From DIGJ01 sp041739345 (GTDB lineage: Bacteria > Bacillota > Clostridia > Lachnospirales > Lachnospiraceae): a DNA stretch of 64,000 nt. Of this stretch, positions 58,185 to 64,000 are shown one piece after another. The position numbers were made by a program, and so were the translations under genes. Location: the NCBI GenBank assembly GCA_041739345.1, contig JBGSNZ010000021.1, forward strand, positions 372,001 to 436,000, read 5' to 3'. The first letter of the stretch is position 1. Every line of letters begins with the position of its first letter. A model generated the notes under the pieces. It saw only the letters and a program-made list of their open reading frames with translations. It did no database searches and was not told the origin of the DNA.

Positions 58185-59252
58185 ATGAAAACAATAGGTA
58201 TGATTGGTGGAATGAGTTGGGAGAGCACGGTTACCTATTATAAAACCGTAAATGAAATCGTAAAGCAAGAGCTGGGCGGATTGCATTCAGCAAAAGTGCT
58301 ACTGTACAGCGTTGATTTTTCTGAAATAGAGGAATGTCAGGCAAAGGGTGACTGGGAAAAAAGTGCAGATATTTTATCCGAAGCGGCTAAAAATCTTGAA
58401 AAAGCTGGAGCAGACTTTATTGTGATTTGTACCAACACCATGCATAAAGTAGTCCCACAAATCCAAATCCAGATAGGTATTCCGATTGTTCATATAGCAG
58501 AAGCAACGGCAGATGAATTAAAACTTCATAATATCACAAATGTAGCGCTGCTTGGAACAAAATACACCATGACACAGGACTTTTATAAGGAAAAGTTAGA
58601 ACGTGCGGGAATTACAGTTCTTATACCGGATGAACAGGGAATCGAGATAGTAAATGATGTGATTTATAATGAATTATGTTTAGGTATTATTTCAGAAACG
58701 TCGAAAGAAAAATATCGTGGCATTATAGACACTCTTGCAAATAAGGGTGCACAGGGAGTGATTCTGGGCTGCACTGAAATTGGGCTGTTAATTGGGCAAA
58801 AAGATACGAATTTACCTGTTTTTGATACAACACAAATACATGCCTCAAAAGCCGCAAAGTTGGCGATAGAGTTTGATTCAGAGTTTTGTAATGTAAGGTA
58901 TATTAAAAATGATAATGTTGTTCTTCTTACATGGAAAAAATTTGCCCAAAACGATAATTATAGAAGACCAACATGGTTTGCTTCAACTCTATTGAAGCAA
59001 TATCCGCATAGTAATTTCGTGGTTGATGCCAGAAATGGATTTGAAGATGATAAGGAAGATGTAGCTTGGGGATTTTCTGAACTGTTGCCGAATATGGCAA
59101 CTTCCGATTGCAAATATGTTGTATTTATTATGCAAAAGGTGCCTGATATTGAAGAAGAGATGGATATGTGGACGAAAGAGTTTGGAAAGTACTTTACTGT
59201 AACGAAAGTAGAAAGTTATGAACAGGCGATTCGAAGTGTAAATCAATGTTGA
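58185..59252 (+). CDS. Aspartate/glutamate racemase-family protein fused to an extra C-terminal domain
   Basis: 355 residues, ATG 58185 (AGGAGG with eight bases of spacing) rather than 58179. Residues ~1-232 are a complete Asp/Glu racemase-type enzyme: IGMIGGMSWESTVTYYK, the first catalytic Cys in FIVICTNTMHKV and the second in VILGCTEIGLLI. The remaining ~120 residues form a second domain (VVLLTWKKFAQNDNYRRPTW; NSNFVVDARNGFEDD-type segment; CKYVVFIMQKV; TVTKVESYEQAIR) that I recognise as a stand-alone SpoIIAA-like protein elsewhere. A gene fusion, natural or recent, is likely. Confidence 0.78.
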   Translation: MKTIGMIGGMSWESTVTYYKTVNEIVKQELGGLHSAKVLLYSVDFSEIEECQAKGDWEKSADILSEAAKNLEKAGADFIVICTNTMHKVVPQIQIQIGIPIVHIAEATADELKLHNITNVALLGTKYTMTQDFYKEKLERAGITVLIPDEQGIEIVNDVIYNELCLGIISETSKEKYRGIIDTLANKGAQGVILGCTEIGLLIGQKDTNLPVFDTTQIHASKAAKLAIEFDSEFCNVRYIKNDNVVLLTWKKFAQNDNYRRPTWFASTLLKQYPHSNFVVDARNGFEDDKEDVAWGFSELLPNMATSDCKYVVFIMQKVPDIEEEMDMWTKEFGKYFTVTKVESYEQAIRSVNQC

Positions 59253-59327
59253 GGAAACTTGCAAATATGGCAGTTGAGTAAAGGCTAAATGAGGAAAAAT
59301 GACAGGAGTTTGAAAGGAGACACTTTT

Positions 59328-59885
59328 ATGAGTAAGCCTTTGTCAGAAATGACGTTGGATGAATTGTGGGAACTATTTCCGATACAATTAACGCAGCACC
59401 AAGTTTATTGGGTGGATTGGTATCAGAAAGAAAAAGACCATCTCATGTTCGTTCCGCCACATACAGTGAAAATTCATCATATTGGTAGCACTTCAATAGA
59501 GGGTATATGGGCAAAACCAATTATTGATATTTTGGTGGAAGCCAATTTGAGTGAATTTGCGATGGTAAAAAGTTTGCTTCTAAAGGATGGTTATATTTGT
59601 ATGGCGCAAAATGAAACTTCGATTGATTTTAATAAAGGATATACACCGAATGGATTTGCTGAAAAGGTGTTTCATTTACATCTTAGAAAGCATGGAGACA
59701 ACGATGAGTTGTATTTCAGAGATTATCTGAATGAACATTCCGAGATTGCAAAAGAATATGAAAAATTGAAGCTATCTCTTTGGAAGCCATTTGAACATAA
59801 TCGAGACGGATATACGCAAAGTAAGACAGCATTTGTGCGTGAACATACTATTAATGCAAGAACGCTATATGGGCGAATCTATTGA
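59328..59885 (+). CDS. GrpB/UPF0157-family nucleotidyltransferase-like protein
   Basis: 185 residues; ATG 59328 has GAAAGGAGA upstream, better than ATG 59289. GrpB pattern: VKIHHIGSTSIEGIWAKPIID (HIGSTS/PIIDIL, the nucleotidyltransferase-like motif), FAEKVFHLHLRKHGDNDELYF and YTQSKTAFV near the end. GrpB proteins are found fused or next to CoA or aminoglycoside genes, but their activity is not established. Confidence 0.85.
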   Translation: MSKPLSEMTLDELWELFPIQLTQHQVYWVDWYQKEKDHLMFVPPHTVKIHHIGSTSIEGIWAKPIIDILVEANLSEFAMVKSLLLKDGYICMAQNETSIDFNKGYTPNGFAEKVFHLHLRKHGDNDELYFRDYLNEHSEIAKEYEKLKLSLWKPFEHNRDGYTQSKTAFVREHTINARTLYGRIY

Positions 59886-59990
59886 CAAAATAGTCTGCCG
59901 TGCAATACAGATGTATGAAATTAAAATAAGTATCTTTACATAAAAATACTCAGATAAATGTATCAGAAAAGAAAGGATGGAGTATTATCG

Positions 59991-60917
59991 ATGCAAGGAA
60001 TATTGTCTAATATTTATACGACGGATAATATTATATTACATTATTACGAAATTAAAAATGATCTGCAACCTTTGGTCATTATTCACGCGCAAGGTGTTAG
60101 CAGTATCAGTTACGACAATGTTTTTAAAGCACTATCAAGAAAATATCATATTTTCGCTGTCGACTGTTATGGGCATGGTTATAGTTCTCATGATAAAGAA
60201 AATTATAATATTCAGGCGATAGGGGAAGCCATAGTTAATTTCATTGAGAAAATAGTGAAACGTAACGTATATTTAGTAGGGCATTCCTCAGGAGGATTGA
60301 TTGCGGCTTATATTGCCGCATATTCCGATTTTTGCGAAAAATTGTATTTAGAAGATCCGCCATTATTTTCTTCGCAAGAAGAACGAAGGTTCAAAACCTT
60401 TAATTATATTGATTTGTCAAGTATTTGCCATCTTTACAATGAGCAAAGTGAAGAAAAAGATTTTGTTCTGTATTATTTTTCAAACCAGAAGGCATGGGAT
60501 TTCTTTCCTGAGAAATCTAGGAACAAAATTAAACGCAAAATGATTGGAATGGCTAAAAAGTATCGTGAAAAATACCCTGCTAAAGACCTAAAGGTTCCAT
60601 TTTGGCCAAAGTCAGCACTTAGCGGTTATCGAGGAATGAATCAATACGATCCATACTTTGGAGAAACTTTTTATAACGATAGCTTTCATGCAAACATATC
60701 GCATGAAGAAATGCTTAAAAAAATTCGTTGCGAAACCGTGATAATGAAAGCAAAAACAAATATCAGCGATGAGGGTATTTTATTGGCAGCGATGAGTGAA
60801 GAGGATGTAGAAAAAGTAAATGAGTTAATTGCGGACAGTAAAATAATACGTTTTGAGTGTGGTCATGGAATTCATATCGAAAAGAAAAAAGAATTTTTAA
60901 AATACTTACTAGCGTAA
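59991..60917 (+). CDS. Alpha/beta-hydrolase
   Basis: 308 residues; ATG 59991 is preferred (GGATGGAG upstream) over ATG 59958. Motifs: PLVIIHAQGVSS (oxyanion loop), FAVDCYGHGYSS, nucleophile Ser in LVGHSSGGLIAAYIA, and His in FECGHGIHIEKK. A lid region lies at about 125-235. Esterase, peptidase or haloalkane-type specificity cannot be told. Neighbouring genes are on the same strand but widely spaced. Confidence 0.82.
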   Translation: MQGILSNIYTTDNIILHYYEIKNDLQPLVIIHAQGVSSISYDNVFKALSRKYHIFAVDCYGHGYSSHDKENYNIQAIGEAIVNFIEKIVKRNVYLVGHSSGGLIAAYIAAYSDFCEKLYLEDPPLFSSQEERRFKTFNYIDLSSICHLYNEQSEEKDFVLYYFSNQKAWDFFPEKSRNKIKRKMIGMAKKYREKYPAKDLKVPFWPKSALSGYRGMNQYDPYFGETFYNDSFHANISHEEMLKKIRCETVIMKAKTNISDEGILLAAMSEEDVEKVNELIADSKIIRFECGHGIHIEKKKEFLKYLLA

Positions 60918-60942
60918 TTATAAAAACAGAAGAGGACTAATT

Positions 60943-61815
60943 ATGAAAATGCATGATAAATGTTTGCCATGTATTATTAATCAAGTTATCAAAGTGGCAA
61001 ATATCACCGAAATTGAAGACAAGGAAGAGTTGCTAAGAGAAGTCTTTACTTACCTTAGCAAAATGAATTTTGATACAACAACGCCTGAAATTATAGGCGA
61101 AATCTTCGATATGATAAAAAAATATACGAATAACCCAGACCCATATAAAGAAACCAGAAATTATTACAATTCTTTGTTTTTACAATTGTTACCGGAGTTT
61201 GAGAGGAAGATTTATCAAGCAGAAAAACCGTTTGAATTAGCAGTGCGATATGCCATAGTTGGCAATATCATAGACTTCAATCCGATACACAATACATTAT
61301 TAGAGGATATTTATGATTATTTTGATAAAATGGATCAATTAGAATTGACTATTAATGATTCAAAGACACTTATGGAAGATATTGTAAATGCAAAGATTTT
61401 ATTATATCTAGGTGATAATTGTGGAGAAATCTGTATGGACAAGATTCTTTTAAAGAAAATAAAAGAATTGAATCCTAATGGTAAATTACTATTCGGAGTA
61501 CGCGGGAAACCAGTTGTAAATGATTCTATAGCTGAAGATGCGTATTTTGTAGGTATTGATGAATATGCAGAGGTTATAGATAATGGGGATGGATCTCTAG
61601 GAACTGTCCTTAGTAGAACAAGCCCTGAATTCAAAGAAATCTATGATAAGGCCGATGTAGTAATTGCTAAAGGGCAAGCGAATTATGAATGCCTGAGTGA
61701 AGAAAATAAAAATATCTATTTCCTGTTAATGACCAAGTGTGATGTGATTGCAAATGATATTGGCGTTGAGGAAAGGAAAATGATTTGCATGAAAAACAGA
61801 TTACCTAAGGAGTAG
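60943..61815 (+). CDS. DUF89-family damage-control phosphatase-like protein
   Basis: 290 residues, ATG 60943 with AAGAGGA upstream. DUF89/ARMT1 landmarks are all present: the opening CLPCIINQ cysteine pair, LYLGDNCGEICMDKIL (metal and phosphate site), FGVRGKPVVNDSI, VIAKGQANYECLSE and a late cysteine in LLMTKCDVIANDIG. Bacterial members remove phosphate from damaged metabolites such as sugar phosphates or abnormal cofactors, using a metal ion. Context gives no specific substrate. Confidence 0.86.
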   Translation: MKMHDKCLPCIINQVIKVANITEIEDKEELLREVFTYLSKMNFDTTTPEIIGEIFDMIKKYTNNPDPYKETRNYYNSLFLQLLPEFERKIYQAEKPFELAVRYAIVGNIIDFNPIHNTLLEDIYDYFDKMDQLELTINDSKTLMEDIVNAKILLYLGDNCGEICMDKILLKKIKELNPNGKLLFGVRGKPVVNDSIAEDAYFVGIDEYAEVIDNGDGSLGTVLSRTSPEFKEIYDKADVVIAKGQANYECLSEENKNIYFLLMTKCDVIANDIGVEERKMICMKNRLPKE

Positions 61816-61858
61816 ACAATGGTTGTTAAATTTAAATTTGCGATGGGAGAGATTAGAA

Positions 61859-62371
61859 ATGAAATTGAGATTGGTGAAGCTTACTGAAAAATATAGTCAG
61901 CACTTAAATGATATGATGGAAGAATGGTATAAAGCGGATGAAGAAATAATTCCATATGCCATAAGAAAAGTAGATTATCTTGATTTTGAGAATTATATGA
62001 ATCAATTGGAAGTCAAAGATCCGGAAGAAGGATGGGTTCCAGACTCTACTTTTTTCTGTTTGGATGAAGAAAGAAATCTGTTTGTTGGAGCTGTTAATAT
62101 TCGTCACTATCTAAATGATTTCTTACTTATGAATGGTGGACATATTGGAGATGGGGTGAGACCATCCGAAAGAAGAAAAGGTATTGCAACCAAAATGATT
62201 GGTCTTGCACTTTTAGAATGTAAAAAACTTGGAATAGAAAAAGTTTTAATGGTATGTGATAAAGATAATATTGGCTCTGCAAAAAGCATTCAAAATAATG
62301 GCGGAATCTTAGAAAATGAAGTTGCGGATGATGAGGGTATTATTGAACAAAGATATTGGATAACTATATGA
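61859..62371 (+). CDS. GNAT-family N-acetyltransferase
   Basis: 170 residues from ATG 61859 (GGGAGAGATT upstream); the frame is open earlier but lacks a site. Motifs: LRLVKLTEKYSQHLNDMMEEW, IGDGVRPSERRKGIATKMIG (acetyl-CoA loop) and VLMVCDKDNIGSAKSIQNNGG. It belongs with the group annotated as predicted acetyltransferase COG3981. It overlaps the next gene by four bases, so the two are coupled. Confidence 0.82.
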   Translation: MKLRLVKLTEKYSQHLNDMMEEWYKADEEIIPYAIRKVDYLDFENYMNQLEVKDPEEGWVPDSTFFCLDEERNLFVGAVNIRHYLNDFLLMNGGHIGDGVRPSERRKGIATKMIGLALLECKKLGIEKVLMVCDKDNIGSAKSIQNNGGILENEVADDEGIIEQRYWITI

Positions 62372-63408
62372 TTAAAAAGATTATAATAAGAGTAATAAAG
62401 TGGTTTGCAATTATCTTGGTAACATTAGTCGTTATAGGGCTATTTTTCCCTACATGGACCCCAAAAATTTTGGGCGATAATAGTATTAGCCAATTACAAA
62501 AAGTTAAGATAAATAACGTTGATCTTGAAGTAATGATACGTGGCAACAACCGTGATAATCCAGTGATTGTATTTGTACACGGTGGTCCGTGTTGTTCGGA
62601 AATACCATATGTTCGGAAATATCAGGACTTGCTTGAGCAGAACTTTACGATTGTTCATTATGACCAACGTGGAAGTGGAAAATCATATGAGTTCGGTAAA
62701 GACTATTCGGGTGTGAATGCATCTACCCATGCAGATGATTTAATCGCACTTACTGAATATATTGAGGATTACTTACATCAGGATCAAGTAATTTTAATCG
62801 GGCATTCTTATGGAACTTACATCGCCACTTTGGCAGCGGCTAAAAGGCCAGAATTGTATCGGGCATATGTAGGAATAGGACAGATGTCAAATACGATTGA
62901 AAGTGAGCTGGATTCGCTTCATAAATGTATCAATGCTGCGAAACTGGATAGTAATGCGGAGGATGTTACCTATTTAAGTGGGTTAGAAAATTCGGTTTCA
63001 CAAGGTAAAATAATGGCACCCCGGGATTATGTGCGAAAATACGGATTCGCAGCGAGAAATATTGATGAAGATGCAGATTATTTGAATGGTTTTCTTTTGG
63101 GCAGCGAGTATAACCTGCTTGATACAATTCGTTTTTATACGGCATCGGGCAAGTACCAAGAAGCATTAATTAGGGAAGTACTAGATAAACCAATTTCTGA
63201 TGTAGTGACAGAGCTTGATGTACCGGTTTACTTTGTAATGGGAAAATACGATTGCATGACTTCACCAGAAGCTGCCGAAAAATACCTCAATAGTTTAAAT
63301 GGAGCGTCTATACGTGAAATGGTAATATTTGAGAACTCAGCACATTATCCGCAATTTGAAGAAGAGGAAAAATTCTTTGATTGGATGTGCAGTATGTTTG
63401 TGAAATGA
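62368..63408 (+). CDS. Membrane-anchored alpha/beta-hydrolase (prolyl iminopeptidase-like)
   Basis: Start ATG 62368 overlaps the acetyltransferase stop (ATGA); 346 residues. An N-terminal helix (residues ~10-31) anchors it, with the enzyme outside. HGGPCCSEI (oxyanion loop HGGP), IVHYDQRGSGKSYE, nucleophile Ser in ILIGHSYGTYIATLAAA, Asp in VMGKYDCMTSPEAAEKY and His in NSAHYPQFEEEEKF. The HGGP and DQRGSG motifs point to the proline iminopeptidase group. It likely trims peptides or esters near the surface. Confidence 0.82.
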   Translation: MIKKIIIRVIKWFAIILVTLVVIGLFFPTWTPKILGDNSISQLQKVKINNVDLEVMIRGNNRDNPVIVFVHGGPCCSEIPYVRKYQDLLEQNFTIVHYDQRGSGKSYEFGKDYSGVNASTHADDLIALTEYIEDYLHQDQVILIGHSYGTYIATLAAAKRPELYRAYVGIGQMSNTIESELDSLHKCINAAKLDSNAEDVTYLSGLENSVSQGKIMAPRDYVRKYGFAARNIDEDADYLNGFLLGSEYNLLDTIRFYTASGKYQEALIREVLDKPISDVVTELDVPVYFVMGKYDCMTSPEAAEKYLNSLNGASIREMVIFENSAHYPQFEEEEKFFDWMCSMFVK

Positions 63409-63443
63409 CAAATTCCAAGAAAAAAATAGAGAAGGTGTAGATA

Positions 63444-63500
63444 ATGAAGATACTTTTGAGAATACATCCAAAAAATGGATTAACCTCTGTGCAACTATAA
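63444..63500 (+). CDS. Putative leader peptide (18 aa) before the metallo-beta-lactamase-fold gene
   Basis: ATG 63444 after GAGAAGGTG, reading MKILLRIHPKNGLTSVQL and stopping at TAA 63498-63500, between the two arms of the next hairpin. Its translation would open the left arm. The SD is good and the peptide is unrelated to the others. Confidence 0.45.
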   Translation: MKILLRIHPKNGLTSVQL

Positions 63501-63522
63501 AATATAAAATTGTACAGAGGAG
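63484..63522 (+). promoter_or_regulatory. Hairpin overlapping the downstream SD
   Basis: CCTCTGTGCAA (63484-63494) pairs with TTGTACAGAGG (63510-63520), one G-U pair. The SD GAGGAG (63517-63522) of the gene at 63533 is partly in the right arm. The leader ORF stops inside the loop. This is the layout of translational attenuation. Confidence 0.55.
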
Positions 63523-63532
63523 TGCATAGAAA

Positions 63533-64000
63533 ATGAATAGATTAAATAAACCAGTTGTAACAGAGAAAACGATCAAGGCAATGGAGGATATGTCTTTTTT
63601 TACCCATGCTTTGATTTTCGATGATTTGCTGATTGTTGCTCAAAGAGAAACAAATTGTTTCGTATTAAAGACAAATGACGGGTTGATAGTAATAGACGCC
63701 ATTTGGCCTGCTAAAGAGGCTTTTGATGCAATAGAAGATGCGATAAAAGATGTAGGATGGAATAACCATACAATAAAAAAACTTATTTTGACGCATGGAC
63801 ATGTCGATCATACAGGATGTGGGAGGTGGTTTGTTGATAAATATCAAGTAGATACATACCTTTCTGAAACGGATGATATTTTTTGGCTAGAACACCCAAC
63901 AAAACCCGATAGACCGGAAACATGGAAGAATTATAACATTGATATTTATTTGCGGGATGGAGATACCATTATATTAGGTGATAAAGTGATATATGTTTAT
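63533..64000 (+). CDS. Metallo-beta-lactamase-fold hydrolase (partial, runs off the window)
   Basis: 156 codons from ATG 63533 with no stop before the window edge. After a lead-in SFFTHALIFDDLLIVAQRET the metal motif LILTHGHVDHTGCGRW (HxHxDH) is clear. Members hydrolyse thioesters, lactones, nucleic acids or beta-lactams. Later metal ligands lie beyond the window, so subgroup cannot be assigned. Its expression may be controlled by the leader hairpin. Confidence 0.82.
   Translation, partial: MNRLNKPVVTEKTIKAMEDMSFFTHALIFDDLLIVAQRETNCFVLKTNDGLIVIDAIWPAKEAFDAIEDAIKDVGWNNHTIKKLILTHGHVDHTGCGRWFVDKYQVDTYLSETDDIFWLEHPTKPDRPETWKNYNIDIYLRDGDTIILGDKVIYVY

Noticed and set aside
59977..60222. Overlapping plus-strand frame inside the alpha/beta-hydrolase gene
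   Set aside because: It lies in another frame of a gene with an intact catalytic triad and has no independent start signals.
63484..63520. Hairpin as a terminator of the upstream hydrolase gene
   Set aside because: It lacks a T-tract and its right arm overlaps the next gene's SD, so a translational role is more likely.

Overview
The window looks like chromosome from a low-GC Gram-positive bacterium of the Clostridia, probably a Lachnospiraceae relative. The bases are AT-rich, Shine-Dalgarno (SD) sites are strong, TTG and GTG starts are common, and families typical of that group are present (VanZ, CPBP protease, BlaI/M56 pairs, DUF5050, YhaO/YhaN-like pair, Acr3). No rRNA, tRNA, CRISPR array, insertion sequence or phage module was seen. 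Gene identities come from recognising protein motifs by eye, not from a search.

Layout. 0-5 kb: small single-gene accessory proteins (VOC proteins, a TIGR04076-like protein, a short pyrophosphatase-like protein, VanZ, an acetyltransferase, a HEAT-repeat protein, a GyrI-like protein). 5-10 kb: response regulator, histidine kinase, ABC ATPase and FtsX permease of the antimicrobial-peptide-sensing type. 9.9-12.6 kb: a BlaI/M56 sensor pair with a duplicated sensor domain. 12.6-13.4 kb: decayed gene pieces. 13.4-18.5 kb: PPOX, WYL regulator with divergent isochorismatase-like hydrolase, AraC regulator, VOC protein, DUF5131 protein, methyltransferase. 19-26 kb: a CocE-like lipoprotein, two-component pair and CPBP protease in one apparent operon, then a second BlaI/M56 pair. 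26.7-30.4 kb: two divergent exported proteins. 30.7-39 kb: a tyrosine recombinase beside a large arsenic locus (arsR, ArsP permease, thioredoxin, second arsR, acr3, arsD, arsA, then a MarR regulator and an ArsN-like acetyltransferase). 39-43 kb: nuclease/ATPase pair. 43-50 kb: tandem secreted phosphatase, chemoreceptor with TetR regulator, GGDEF protein, small conserved proteins. 50-64 kb: HD phosphohydrolase, exported proteins, then a long run of single genes for small-molecule-modifying enzymes (kinase, acyltransferase, glycosyltransferase, acetyltransferases, racemase fusion, GrpB, hydrolases, DUF89, metallo-beta-lactamase fold).

Most of the window concerns sensing and detoxifying external chemicals: peptide or cell-wall stress, arsenic, and small reactive or toxic molecules.

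The most interesting signal lies in 5' leaders. Four loci (16.43, 18.92, 32.02 and 33.96 kb) share one arrangement: an SD-preceded TTG/GTG leader reading frame, a hairpin over its first codons, then the octamer GATTTG(A/T)G. After that come one or more further hairpins and, at three of the four, the SD of a downstream gene. The downstream genes are unrelated (VOC protein, CocE hydrolase, ArsR). In two copies the second stem differs in sequence but stays perfectly paired. Two further, different leader-peptide/hairpin arrangements precede the P-loop kinase (52.7 kb) and the metallo-beta-lactamase-fold gene (63.4 kb). Together they suggest that leader-peptide control is widely used for accessory enzymes in this genome.
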